DNA of 64,000 nucleotides from Arsenophonus endosymbiont of Aleurodicus floccissimus (GTDB taxonomy: Bacteria > Pseudomonadota > Gammaproteobacteria > Enterobacterales > Enterobacteriaceae), in the NCBI RefSeq assembly GCF_900343025.1, contig NZ_OUND01000004.1, positions 203,339-267,338 on the forward strand, given 5' to 3'. Each line of letters begins with the position of its first letter. The stretch's first letter is position 1. This document shows positions 1-11,267 of this stretch, one piece after another. A model generated the notes under the pieces. The model searched no databases, was not told where the DNA came from, and was given only the letters and a program-made list of their open reading frames with translations. The position numbers and the translations under genes were made by a program.

Positions 1-27
1 ATAGGCATATAGGCATATAGGCATATA
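1..27. repeat. 8-bp tandem repeat (ataggcat, about 3.4 copies)
   Basis: Three perfect copies of ataggcat and a partial fourth open the window. They lie inside the decayed porin gene, just downstream of its GRTYMP-like motif on the minus strand. The unit is not a multiple of 3, so each copy gained or lost shifts the frame. The array may extend beyond the window edge. Confidence 0.8.
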
Positions 28-405
28 AGTACGGCCAAATTGTGCTTTACCATATTCTGCATGGGAAACACTAATATATCCAACCCGATTATAGAGTTCA
101 AACCGACTGTTGGGATTATTACTATTCAACTTTTACGTATCTAAACCTAATTCAATATTGCCAAATACTTTAACCTAATGAGGCAACTTATGCTCGGCAT
201 AAAAACCAATACGGCTTCCATCATCACCAATAATGGTTTTATTCTTTTCAGTATCCCAACTATTTATTAATCTAATCTGTCCATAAATATCAAACTGTAT
301 ATATTGATCATCATAAATACTTGTTGCCTGTGTAATCTGTGCTAAAGATAAAGTAACAATAAATGTTATGATAGGTTTTAATTTTATTACCATAAGAACA
401 CCCAT
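1..405 (-). pseudogene. Outer-membrane porin (OmpF/OmpC type), 5' fragment, decayed
   Basis: The reading frame begins with a signal peptide: a short basic start, a hydrophobic core and a cleavage region near TQAT. It continues with porin features: FDIYGQI, like the first strand of OmpF, then DDGSRIGFYAEHKLPH. A TAG stop follows at about 172-174. The same frame then stays recognisable (VFGNIELGLD, a TAA stop, RFELYNRVGYISVSHAEYGKAQFGRTY) up to the 8-bp repeat at the window edge. Two in-frame stops and the repeat make a working trimeric porin very unlikely. In the family this protein forms the general diffusion channel for small solutes. Which porin it was cannot be told from this fragment, and the 3' part is outside the window. 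Confidence 0.7.
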
Positions 406-1030
406 TAATTTAAGCTAATAAATAATTTAAAAATCTCACTTCAAATAATAAAGTTAATCCATTTGCTTTAAGGTAATTTAAAAAAACTTACACTGAAATA
501 ATAAATAAAAATATTTTGAAAAATAAACAAAGAATAAGGATTTATTAAAATATCACCGCCAATGAAATGATAAACTAATAAACAAAATAATCAAGTTACT
601 AATAAAGCAAGTGTAAAAATACAATAAAAAAATTACTTTTATGTTTAAAATAACATTACATTTATATTCTATTTGTTGGCATAAAACCTTATATTGGAAT
701 TAATCAATCTATTTAGTAAATTTAATCAATAAAATAAGATGTTCTTTTTATTCTTTTTCCTGTTATTAAAATTTATCTTTTATTGTTAGAATTTTATTTT
801 AATCATAATGGATAATAAAATATTACCTTGTATTGTAAAAGTTTAATTTTAAAATCAATTTATCACTATAAATACATTATTATTTAAGATAAGAGTGACA
901 TATCCAGATGGTTAAAACCCATTAAAATTGACTTAAGCAATAAAAATTGCAATTGAAAACTAGGGTCAAAGTGTATGATCCGTTATTATAGCCACGATTT
1001 TTTGAAATGGAATAACTAGGAAGCCTTGAG
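406..1030. other. AT-rich intergenic region without recognisable genes
   Basis: No coding frame, RNA gene or strong repeat is visible. The last 80 bases before rdgC include ttgaaa at 953-958 and tatgat at 974-979. These could be promoter elements, but a 15-base spacing is short for sigma-70. Confidence 0.5.
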
Positions 1031-1937
1031 ATGTGGTTTAAAAATCTAATGATCTACCGCTTAAATGAGGAATTTACATTATCCGTCGATAAGCTTGAAA
1101 AACAACTTGCCACACTGGCTTATAGCCCATGCGGAAGCCAAGATATGATGAAAATAGGTTGGACATCACCGATGGGACCTCACAGTGAAGCGCTAATACA
1201 CTCGGTTAATAATCAAATTCTACTTTGTGCACAGAAAGAAGAAAAACTGCTACCAGCACAAGTTATTAAACAAGAGTTACAAGCAAAAATTAAAAAACTA
1301 GAAACAGCTCAGGCGCGAAAACTGAAAAAAAGCGAAAAAGATCCATTGAAAGATGAAAGTAGTTCATGCTCTTTTGCGCAGAGCTTTTAGTAAAATCAGT
1401 CATACTTATCAGGTTAGATATAATCAATAACTTGATTATCGTAGATGCAGCCAGTACTAAGCATGCTGAAAATAACCTGGCTTTTTTACGTAAAACATTA
1501 GGTTCGCTAACAGTTGTTCCTTTAAGTTATTAAAATCCGATCGAACTGACATTAACTGAGTGGCTACGCTCGGGCCAACCAACTAATGGTTTTAGTTTAT
1601 CGGACGAAGCTGAATTAAAAGCACCTGTTGATGAAGAGGGCGTGATCCGTTGTAAAAAACAAGATTTATGCTACGATGAAATTATTGCCCATATTGAAGC
1701 TAAAAAACGGGTAACAAAATTAGCATTAGAATGGAAAGAGCGTATTCAATTCATTATTTCGGACGACGGAACTGTTAAAAGACTAAAATTTAGTGATCTA
1801 ATAAAAGGACAAAATGATGATATTGATAAAACAGATTTTGCCCAACGTTTTGATGCTGATTATATCTTGATGACAAACGAAATAAGTGCGTTGATAAAAT
1901 ACCAATTGATGCTTTAGGTGCAGAAATGAATACTTAA
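1031..1937 (+). pseudogene. rdgC: Recombination-associated protein RdgC, broken
   Basis: RdgC is a ring-shaped, nucleoid-associated DNA-binding protein that limits RecA activity; E. coli RdgC is about 300 residues. The first 109 codons are well preserved ([23 protein letters not shown], the basic [15 protein letters not shown] segment). A frameshift follows near 1360. The gene resumes as [18 protein letters not shown], then has an in-frame TAA at about 1531 where Glu is expected ([19 protein letters not shown]). It continues through [18 protein letters not shown] and [21 protein letters not shown]. Another slip occurs near the C-terminus before the natural end LGAEMNT. At least three lesions make it a pseudogene. 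Confidence 0.88.
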
Positions 1938-3047
1938 TGTGATTAGCTTTTAATGCACTAAAACCATTGGGAATGGCGATTTTTAATCGCCAATTTAATT
2001 TTATCAACTAGGTAAATACCCCCTTTCTGGGCTGAATGATAATAAACTCATATCACTATACCTCTATCTGTTTAAATGAATAAATATAATTATTTCTAAT
2101 AACTTATATATTTTTTATTACAAAATTGCCAACTATATAGATTATTATTTATGATTATCAAATTAGAATTTTATCACTAAAAATAATAGCAATAACTGTT
2201 TTAGTTATATAAGACTGGCAGTTTTATTAAAATGAATAATATAAATATATTAAAAAGAAAATAAGAATTTTTCTTATTTTCTTAACAGAGAATTGAATAT
2301 ACCTATTTTTATATTGAAAATATTAAATAGATCAAAAAAAACGTTATCTTGGCTAGATAACGTTAATCCTAATAAAGTTAAATATTATTGATATACTTTG
2401 CTGTATGTAGTTATTAAACAGTCAGCCCATTAAAATTTCTAAAAAATAGCTGTAAATTATAACTAACTTAGGAAATGTATATGTTAATTAGCTAATAAGT
2501 ACAATTAGATACAAATTCTATTGTAAACATAGCTATATTATTTATAAAAATGATTTATAAATACAAAGATTCTACTATCAATAGTGATTATCCCTAATAT
2601 TAATAATTCATATATCTAATATTTGTTCTATAATTAAACTATGTTTTGATGCAAATATTTTTTGTTAAATTATTTTTTTAATTTATAACGTAGTTAAATT
2701 ACCTTATTTTTTATAAATAATTATACTGTACATTAAAACTGATCTTACTTAGTGCATTCATTAAAATTATATATATAACTTAACTAGTATATGAGTAAAA
2801 AATTGCTAATGTTTACTTTCAATTTATTAGCTTAAGAAAAATGAAATTAATAACCATAAATAACATAAAATATGAATATAAATTTTTTGTTGTTATATTT
2901 TAACTTCAATTAATAGTTTATTATTTTTCTACATTAATAAATTTGGAATTATTAATTATATTGCTTATTAACCATATAATTAACATGGCCATGAAATATA
3001 AAAATATATAACACTATTGATTTATTAATAACCTAATTGAATAAATA
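1938..3047. other. Long AT-rich non-coding region between rdgC and exbD
   Basis: More than 1.1 kb carries no frame that looks coding on either strand. The only structured element I see is the minus-strand terminator-like hairpin at 2333-2364. The length suggests eroded genes that can no longer be recognised. Confidence 0.55.
2333..2364 (-). terminator. Rho-independent terminator, orphan
   Basis: A perfect 10-bp inverted repeat (aacgttatct / agataacgtt) with a 5-base loop sits next to eight A residues on the plus strand, so on the minus strand the hairpin is followed by a U run. No gene lies directly upstream on that strand. It may be left from a deleted gene or end a small transcript. Confidence 0.6.
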
Positions 3048-3067
3048 CTGGGTATTTAATTACCCAG
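3048..3067 (-). terminator. Terminator-like hairpin downstream of exbD
   Basis: The arms ctgggta and tacccag enclose a 6-base loop about 20 bases after the ancestral exbD stop. On the minus strand the hairpin is followed by tatttattc, a weak T-rich tail. Confidence 0.5.
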
Positions 3068-3089
3068 CTTTGACATTATTAACAATACT

Positions 3090-3517
3090 CTATTTTGTAC
3101 CCTGTGACATCTCCATGCCAACTAATCCCGCTTTAAGATAGCCAGATTTACGTAATAAGTTCATTACATCCATTATCCTTTCATAATCTACTGTTTTATC
3201 TGCTTGAAAAAAATAGTGGTTTCTTTATTTGTACCGGTTATTAGATCCAATGCTGATGCCAATTGTTCTTGAGAGACCTTTTGCTCTCCAACATACATTT
3301 GACCATTCGCTTTCACTGTTAAAAATAACTGTTTTTCCGGTTTAGGTTGGGGTTTAGCTGCAGAAGCCGGTAAATCAACTTTAATATCTACTGTCGCTAA
3401 AGGTGCAGCAACCATGAAGATAATCAGTAAAACCAACATTACATCAATAAATGGTGTAACATTAATTTCATGCATTTCACCATTATCATTTAAATCATCG
3501 TTTAAACGGATCGCCAT
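3090..3517 (-). pseudogene. exbD: TonB-system protein ExbD, frameshifted near the C-terminus
   Basis: ExbD is an inner-membrane partner of ExbB and TonB that couples the proton gradient to outer-membrane uptake of iron complexes. The start ATG at 3517 follows an AAAGG ribosome site and places the essential transmembrane Asp at residue 25 (VTPFIDVMLVLLIIFMVAAP), as in E. coli. The frame stays intact to TTIFF and is then lost in a run of seven T residues near 3210. One extra T would restore QADKTVDYERIMDV and run to a natural end at GLVGMEMSQGTK, about 141 residues. Without it, translation stops after KQIKQ and loses most of the periplasmic domain. The lesion could be a real mutation, a slippage-rescued frame or a sequence error. 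The gene lies just downstream of exbB. Confidence 0.8.
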
Positions 3518-3523
3518 AAGCAC

Positions 3524-4255
3524 TTACCTTTCTTTTTTACTATCAGCTAAATCCAAATCTCTACCTAATAATACCGTCGCTTGAGCAGCTACATCACCCA
3601 GTTGACCACGGTAAGTATTAATCATGCGTGCAAATAAATTATAAATAACCACCGCCGGTATCGCAGCTACCAGTCCTATTGTTGTGGCTAACAAAGCTTC
3701 TGCTATACCAGGCGCAACAACTACTAAATTTGTCGTCTGAGAATGGGCTATACCAATAAAGCTATTCATAATTCCCCAAACCGTACCAAATAAACCAATA
3801 AAGGGAGAAATTGCTACTATAGTTGCTAAATAACCATTACCCCGTCCCATGTAACGACTAATTGAAGCAACTACTCTTTCAAGGCGAAAACTGGCACGAT
3901 CTTTGGTTCCATTTAAATCATTACTGCCAGCTGATAATGTTTTTTTTGCCACAACTTCATCATACAATTTTCTAGTAAAACTAGTTTTTTTAAATGTTGC
4001 AGCAATTTCTACCGCATCATCGAGTGATTTTACTTTAGATAGTTTTTGCTGTTCTTTTCGTAGCTGTTGGTATGCTCCAATCAATTCGATGCCTTTTGAG
4101 AAAAACAGTGCACAGGTAATGATTGAAGCAACAATTAATACTAGCATTACTACCTTTACAACCATGTCAGTATGCTGATACATACTGCAAATCGAAAGAT
4201 CTTGATCAAATCCTCCTTGTGCGGTTAATAAATTAGGCTCCTGTTGTAGACTCAC
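3524..4255 (-). CDS. exbB: TonB-system proton channel protein ExbB (core; upstream leader broken)
   Basis: ExbB forms the pentameric proton channel of the TonB-ExbB-ExbD motor. The 243-codon frame matches E. coli ExbB (244 residues) throughout, with three membrane segments: near residues 33-52, then AISPFIGLFGTVWGIMNSF, then GIAEALLATTIGLVAAIPAVV. Upstream the same frame continues in phase to an ATG at 4435 with a signal-peptide-like start (MRKLIAFILLAMSL). This implies a long-form ExbB with a cleaved N-terminal extension. That extension now carries TAG, TAA and TGA stops between 4275 and 4345. Expression would need an internal start, such as the GTG at 4255, which has no clear ribosome site. 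The core may be functional, or the gene may be a pseudogene that is intact downstream. Confidence 0.7.
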   Translation of the reverse strand: MSLQQEPNLLTAQGGFDQDLSICSMYQHTDMVVKVVMLVLIVASIITCALFFSKGIELIGAYQQLRKEQQKLSKVKSLDDAVEIAATFKKTSFTRKLYDEVVAKKTLSAGSNDLNGTKDRASFRLERVVASISRYMGRGNGYLATIVAISPFIGLFGTVWGIMNSFIGIAHSQTTNLVVVAPGIAEALLATTIGLVAAIPAVVIYNLFARMINTYRGQLGDVAAQATVLLGRDLDLADSKKER

Positions 4256-4435
4256 TAAATTTTTTTCCGCAGCGAGCTGTCTCTCTAGCTCGATTGCTCT
4301 TCATTAGCTCATATCTTGCTGATTAAGTGTATTAACAGGCTAAAACTGTTCAGACAGACCTGCCAGATTTGTCTCGACGAATGTTATATTTATCAAACTC
4401 ATTGCCAATAAAATAAAAGCTATCAATTTACGCAT

Positions 4436-4842
4436 CAGTTGGCTATCACTCTTCGGTTATTTAATGTGATCCTTTTAGCTAATCATAACTTATGCCAGCT
4501 AGTTTATTGGTAGTAAATTTTGATTTACCACGCTTACATTATGAAAAACTGAGTGATCATACCAGACATTAAATCATTTGATAGTAATTATCATTACTAT
4601 TTGATGAATTTTTTATTTATTTAACTGTTATCAATAAGTTTTGCTGCAATTTGACTTGTTCTAATAACTGATAATCGCAACAGATATTTGCCATTTTTAA
4701 TATTTGTTTCTCTCAAATAAACATTTTTTATCTAACAGGCTTTTATACTTAACACTTGAATAAATCCAACATAATTCAGTTTTTTAAGGTAAACTGGCAA
4801 CTACATCGATCCTTCATTTGGTTGTTATTAGCAGGGTAAGTT
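4436..4842. other. exbB-yghB intergenic region; metC absent
   Basis: In E. coli metC lies between exbB and yghB. No trace of it remains here. The region holds the Fur-like box and presumably the divergent promoters of exbB and yghB. Confidence 0.55.
4581..4600 (-). promoter_or_regulatory. Candidate Fur box upstream of exbBD
   Basis: This 20-base near-palindrome reads atagtaatgataattactat on the minus strand. It matches the 19-base Fur consensus (GATAATGATAATCATTATC) at about 14 of 18 aligned positions. It lies upstream of exbB, as expected for iron-repressed exbBD genes. Confidence 0.6.
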
Positions 4843-5499
4843 ATGCAAGTTCTTAATGAGATCATGATGGCAATTTGGCATCATGATTTTGCTAAACTAA
4901 ATAATCCCGATATTTTATGGATTATTTATGCTGTACTTTTTACCATTATTGCATTAGAAAACGGTATTCTTCCTGCCGCATTTCTGCCAGGAGATATATT
5001 GCTTATTCTTTCCGGTGCTTTGATTGCAAAAGGTGTTCTTTCTTTTATTCCCATAATTATTATTTTAACTATTGCTGCTAGCTTAGGTTACTGGTTAGGT
5101 TTTTTACAAGGACGCTGGCTTAGTGATACTCATTTAGTAAAACAATGGTTAAAACAGATCCCACAAGAATATCACGATCGTGCAAACCGATTATTTAACA
5201 ACCAAGGCTGGTATGCGCTTTTGATCGGTCGTTTTTTAGCTTTTGTGCGAACACTATTGCCAGTTTTAGCAGGGCTTTCGACTTTAAGTCACCGGCGCTT
5301 TCAATTATTCAATTGGCTTAGTGGCCTCTTATGGATTGGGATCATTGTTTCTCTAGGTTACGCAATAAATCAAATTCCTTTTATAAAACGCCATGAGAAT
5401 ATCGTTATGAATATTTTAATATTTTTACCGATACTGCTACTCATTAGCGGATTTATCGGCTCAATTGTCGTATATCGGAAACATAAAAAAAGCAGTTAA
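4843..5499 (+). CDS. yghB: DedA-family inner-membrane protein YghB
   Basis: This is a 218-residue polytopic membrane protein of the DedA family. Members are needed for membrane potential and normal division in E. coli and are linked to lipid-carrier flipping. The four residues known to be essential in E. coli YqjA/YghB are all in register: Glu39 and Asp51 (ALENGILPAAFLPGD), Arg130 and Arg136 (GRFLAFVRT). The C-terminal IPFIKRHENIVM resembles YghB rather than its paralogue YqjA. Its position beside exbBD also fits yghB. A GGGT ribosome site precedes the ATG. The frame is undamaged. Confidence 0.9.
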   Translation: MQVLNEIMMAIWHHDFAKLNNPDILWIIYAVLFTIIALENGILPAAFLPGDILLILSGALIAKGVLSFIPIIIILTIAASLGYWLGFLQGRWLSDTHLVKQWLKQIPQEYHDRANRLFNNQGWYALLIGRFLAFVRTLLPVLAGLSTLSHRRFQLFNWLSGLLWIGIIVSLGYAINQIPFIKRHENIVMNILIFLPILLLISGFIGSIVVYRKHKKSS

Positions 5500-5573
5500 A
5501 TAGTATGTATTTTATTCGCCCAGAATAAGAAAATCGCCCGGTTAAATAGGCCATTTCAAATAGTCAGTCATAA

Positions 5574-8500
5574 TTAATGCTGGATCATTTTATGCATCTC
5601 TTGGACAAAGATAACCTGCTCTGTAGGATCGACATTGAGAGAGATCGCGGTCGAAAAACCGCCATTGATAGTGGTATAATAATTTACTTTATATTGTAAT
5701 GCACTACGACGAATCAGCTTCGAATCTTCTATTGCACGACGGCCCGTGGTAGTATTGAAAATATAACTATATTCACCATTTTTATTCTATCCTGAATATG
5801 AAGGCGTCCCTCATGCACTTTATTAACTAAATGTAGGTTAATTCCGCCCTCACCTAACACAATTGCGGTACCATGAGTTGCATCTAACTCAAAACCATGC
5901 GCAATTAATTTCGCCGCTAAATCAACAACCTTGGCTTTATCATTCTCTCTTACTGAAAGTAATGCGCGGCCAGATTTTTTCATCGTAGAAGAGCAACCAA
6001 ACATAGCTTTAGCAAATGCTTCGGCAAAAGTGCGACCAATACCATAACTTCACCGGTGGAACGCATTTCTGGCCCTAAAATAGGATCAACGTCAGGGAAT
6101 TTATTAAATGGTAATACGACTTCTTATTACCGAATAATAAGGTGGAATAATTTATTTCGTTACCCACTGTTTAGCTAAAAATTGCCTGACCATGACACGA
6201 GCAGCTACTTTTGCCAGTGGTATTTCGGTTGCTTTTGATACAAAACGCACTGTACGCACAGCCCGTGGATTAACCTCGATTAAATAAACGTCATTATTTT
6301 TAACCGAAAATTGAACATTCACTAATCCTCGAACGCGTAGTTCAAAGCTCAGTTCTTTTATCTGTTCATGCATGACATTTTGTATATTCTGACTCAAGGT
6401 ATAAGGTGGCAAGGAACAGGCCGAATCACCAGAGAACGCCAGCCTCTTCAATATGCTCCATAATACCACCAATTAAAACAGTTTCCCTATCACAAATGGC
6501 ATCTACATCAACCTCAATGGCATCATCCAGGAAATGATCGAGCAATACTGGCGCATCATTGGAAACACTTACCGCTGTCTGAAAGTATCGACGTAAATCA
6601 GTTTCATCATAAACAATTTCGATTGCCCGCCCGCCTAAAACATAGGAAGGACGAACAACTAATGGATAAGATAACCAATACTGTGAGCCTTCTCTATAGC
6701 CTGTTCAATTGTCGTAACCGTGGCGTTTTCTGATTGCTTAAGTCCTAAACGGGTCACTGCTTGTTGAAAACGTTCACAATCTTCAGCGCGATCAATCGCA
6801 TTCTGGCTAGTGCCAATAATTGGAACACCCGCTTCTTCTAAGGCAAGCGCCAATTTTAAAGGTGTCTGGCCACCATACTGCACAATTACACCGTCAGGTT
6901 GTTCGACCCTGATTATTTCTAATACATCTTCTAATGTTACTGGTTCAAAATAAAGACGATCAGATGTATCATAATCAGTAGAAACCGTTTCAGGATTACA
7001 ATTTACCATTATTGTTTGATAGCCATCTTCACGTAACGCCAATGCAGCATGAACACAGCAATAATCAAACTCAATTCCTTGACCAATACGGTTTGGTCCA
7101 CCACCTAGTAGCATAATCTTAGATTTGCTATTGTCAGGGTTGGCTTCACATTCATCTTCATAAGTGGAATAGAGATAAGCGGTATCTGTAGCAAACTCTG
7201 CTGCACAAGTATCAACTCGCTTAAAAACAGGATGCAGTTTATAATTTTGGCGTAATTTACGAATTTCAGCTTCAGAAACACCTACTAATTTTGCCAAACG
7301 AATATCAGCAAACCCTTTTCGTTTCAATAGCAGCAAGAATTCTGCTGATAAGCCATTAATGCCAAACTCAGTAACTTTCTCTTCTAAACGAACAAGCTAT
7401 TCAATTTGTACCAAGAACCAACGATCAATATTGGTTAGATTAAATACACCATCCACAGACATACCTGCGTGGAAAGCATCGGCTATATACCAGACCAGAT
7501 ACGTTCAGCACCAGCATCTTTCAATTCACGGCGAATTTTTGTTAACGAATCAAATTCATCCAAATCTACTTTAGGATCAAAACCCGTGGCGGCAACTTCT
7601 AATCCACGCAATGCTTTTTGTATTGATTTTTGAAAAGTTCGCTCAATAGCCATTACTTCACCAACAGATTCCATCTGGGTTGTCAGACGATTATTACTAC
7701 CTGGAAATTTTTCAAAGTTAAAGCGTGGGATCTTAGTCACGACATAATCAATAGGAAGGTTCAAAAGAAGCAAGTGTCCGTCCTCCGGTAATATCATTCA
7801 TTAATTCATCAAGTGTATAACCTACGGCAAGTTTTGCTGCAACCTTAGCAATAGGAAAACCGGTTGCTTTAGATGCCAAGGCCGAAGAACATGATACTCG
7901 TGGATTCATTTCAATAACAATTAAGCGGCCAGTTTTAGGATTTACGGCAAATTGAACATTTGAACCACCAGTTTCTACATCAATTTCTCGCAACACTGCC
8001 ATCGATGCATTGCACATGTTTGATATTCTTTATCGTTAATGTTTGAGCGGGTGCGACAGTGATAGAATCTCCAGTATGGATCCTCATTGCATCAACATTT
8101 TCAATAGAACAGATAATGATGCAATTATCATTTTTATCATGCACCACTTCCATTTCATACTCTTTCCAACCAATCAGCAATTCATCTATCAATAATTCGT
8201 TGGTCGTTGAAAGATCTAAACCTGTCAGACAAATACCTTTAAACTCTTCCCGGTTGTATGCAATACCACCACCCGAGCCGCCTATGGTAAATGAAGGGCG
8301 AATAATACATGGGAAACCTACTTTTGCTACTACGTCTAACGCTTCTTCCAGGGAATGCGCAATTCCTGAACGTGCAGTTTCAAGGCCGATTTTCTTCATT
8401 GCTTTATCAAATCGCTGACGATCTTCTGCCTTATCAATCGCATCAGCCATTGTGCCAATCATGGTAACAGCAAATTCTTTTAATACGCCTTTACGCTCTA

Positions 8501-8720
8501 ATTCTAAAGCACAGTTTAAAGCAGTTTGCCCTCCCATCGTAGGCAAAATCGCATCACGTTCTTTTTCAATAATTTTGTGCACTACTTCCCACTGAATCGG
8601 CTCAATATAAGTAGCATCAGCTAGATCCGGATCCGGCATGATTGTCGCTGGATTGGAATTAACTAAAATAACTCGATAACCCTCTTCTCGTAGTTCTTTA
8701 CACACTTGTGCACCTGAATA
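5574..8720 (-). pseudogene. carB: Carbamoyl phosphate synthase large subunit CarB, heavily broken
   Basis: CarB (1073 residues in E. coli) makes carbamoyl phosphate for pyrimidine and arginine synthesis. Nearly its whole length can be followed from [17 protein letters not shown] to the C-terminal VQEMHK, across at least six frameshifts (near 8035, 7755, 7490, 6665, 6440 and 5800-6150). There are also nonsense codons, for example QIE-stop-LVRLEEK near 7398. The first roughly 27 codons are missing because a deletion joins carB directly to the end of carA. Conserved pieces include [40 protein letters not shown] and [11 protein letters not shown]. No function is possible. The cell must obtain pyrimidines and arginine otherwise, which fits the nucleoside importer retained elsewhere in the window. 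Confidence 0.95.
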
Positions 8721-9830
8721 ATCAAATAGGGATTCTGTATCTTTAGGGCCTGGACTTGCTTCGGGATGCACTTGAAATCAAAATACAGGCTTTTCGGTAT
8801 GATGTATGCCTTGTAAACTTCCATCAAACAGTGATTTATGGGTCACGCGCAATTTGTCAGATAATGTTGCTTCATCAACTGCAAAACAGTGATTTTGTAC
8901 GGTGATCATGACGCGATTATTAACTAAATCTTTTACTGGATGGTTACCCCACCATGGGGGCCAAATTTCATTTTAACGGTATCAGCCCCACTGGCTAATG
9001 CCAGTAATTGATGGCCTAAGCAGATACCAAAAATAGGTATTTCTGTTGTTAAAAACTGTTTAATTGCTTTAATTGCATAATCACAGGCTGCAGGATCACC
9101 CGGACCATTAGAAAGAAAAATGCCATCAGGTGCCATTTTAATACTTCATCAGCCGCTGTTGTTGCTGGCACAATCGTCAAATAACAGCCACGATCAACGA
9201 GTAGCCGTAAAATATTTCGTTTAACACCAAAATCATAAGCAACAGCATGATAAGGCAGTTGCTCCCGTGCTTTAGTAGCCGATAATCCATCGGCACCAAG
9301 ATGCCAACTCTGTTGCTGCCAAGTATAAATGTCTTTAGTAGTAACTTCTTTAGCTAAATCCAGCCCTTTTATTCCAGCAAATAACTTAATTTTTCTAATA
9401 CTAAATCGGTATCTAAATTTTCAACAGTAATAATGCAGCCATTTTGCGCACCTTTTTCCCTTAATAGCCGCGTAAGCTTACGAGTATCAATATCAGCAAT
9501 GGCGACTGTTTTATGGCGTTTTAAATAATCAGATAAACTTTCTTTTCCACGAAAGTTACTATAAATTAACGGTAAATCACGTATAACAAACCCTTGAGCA
9601 TGAATGATTGCGGACTCTTCATCATCTGGGTTAATTCCAGTGTTTCCAATATGGGGATAAGTAAGTGTGACAATTTGGCGGGAGTAGGAAGGATAAGTGA
9701 GGATTTCTTAATATCCAGTTATTGATGTATTAAAAACTACTTCTCCAACAACAATTCCTTCAGCCCCAATGAAATGAGCATGAAACTGGGTTCCGTCTTC
9801 CAGCAGAACCAATATAGCTGGCTTAATCAA
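8721..9830 (-). pseudogene. carA: Carbamoyl phosphate synthase small subunit CarA, broken and fused to carB
   Basis: CarA is the glutamine amidotransferase subunit. The start is a TTG at 9830 preceded by GGAGGG, and E. coli carA also starts at TTG. The frame reads [20 protein letters not shown] and meets a TAA at the Gln of TGYQEIL (TGY-stop-EIL). Further on, frameshifts flank the amidotransferase core [17 protein letters not shown], which retains the Cys motif [15 protein letters not shown]. Near the end a TGA replaces Ser ([19 protein letters not shown]). The last codons LFD run straight into CarB YSGAQ, so about 15 carA codons, the intergenic spacer and the carB start are deleted. Confidence 0.93.
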
Positions 9831-10264
9831 AATACCCTCCAGGAGAATAAAAAAACATTTATTGAGCATATTTATTCATGCGTAAGCCAATAAATTCGTG
9901 CCAAAATGGAATTTAAGCAAATTTTTGGCAAATTGCGCGCAATCTAATGATGAGAAGAGTGATTGCCTAGTAAAAAATAATTTTTTATTACTTTTTTAGT
10001 TAATTTATAATGAAAAATCAATGTAACTAGTAAAATGATAAATTATCTTAGCAAAATAATCGATTGCATAGCATGATAATTGTAAAAGTATGGTTTAGAT
10101 AAATTTCACTATAGTAAATGCGCAAAAAATCATCTTAAGTCAATAAAATTTTCATTTTAAATAATAGAAATAAAAGTTATTAAATAAAAAACTTAATAAC
10201 CGCCATAAAAAATCACAAACTTAAAATTAATTTTGATTTATCAAATAGATAGATAAATAGAAAA
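9831..10264. other. carA-dapB intergenic region
   Basis: AT-rich, with no coding frame. It contains the former carA promoter region with one ARG-box-like site and the 3' flank of dapB. I see no clear dapB terminator. Confidence 0.5.
9863..9878 (-). promoter_or_regulatory. Candidate ArgR operator (ARG box) upstream of carA
   Basis: On the minus strand the sequence tgaataaatatgctca matches the ARG-box pattern TGAAT-WWWWA-TTCA in the left half and partly in the right half. It lies about 33 bases before the carA start, where ArgR represses carAB in E. coli. The regulated genes are now dead. Confidence 0.4.
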
Positions 10265-11101
<837 letters not shown>

Positions 11102-11267
11102 TTAAAAGCGGATTAAGTATCTTGAGTTCGATAAGGTTAACATTCATAGTAGCTTAACGCTTACAGCAACCATCAGTGATAAAAAAAAAGCCATTAGAGT
11201 TGGCTTAATTAATATATAAATGGCTGCACTAAAAAATTCATTTAATAAAATACCAAAATAGCTATTA

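Noticed and set aside
1938..3047. tRNA or mobile element in the long gene desert
   Set aside because: No cloverleaf, T-loop motif, transposase fragment or terminal inverted repeats could be seen.
4436..4842. Remnant of metC between exbB and yghB
   Set aside because: Expected from E. coli gene order, but I could find no recognisable MetC peptide in any frame.
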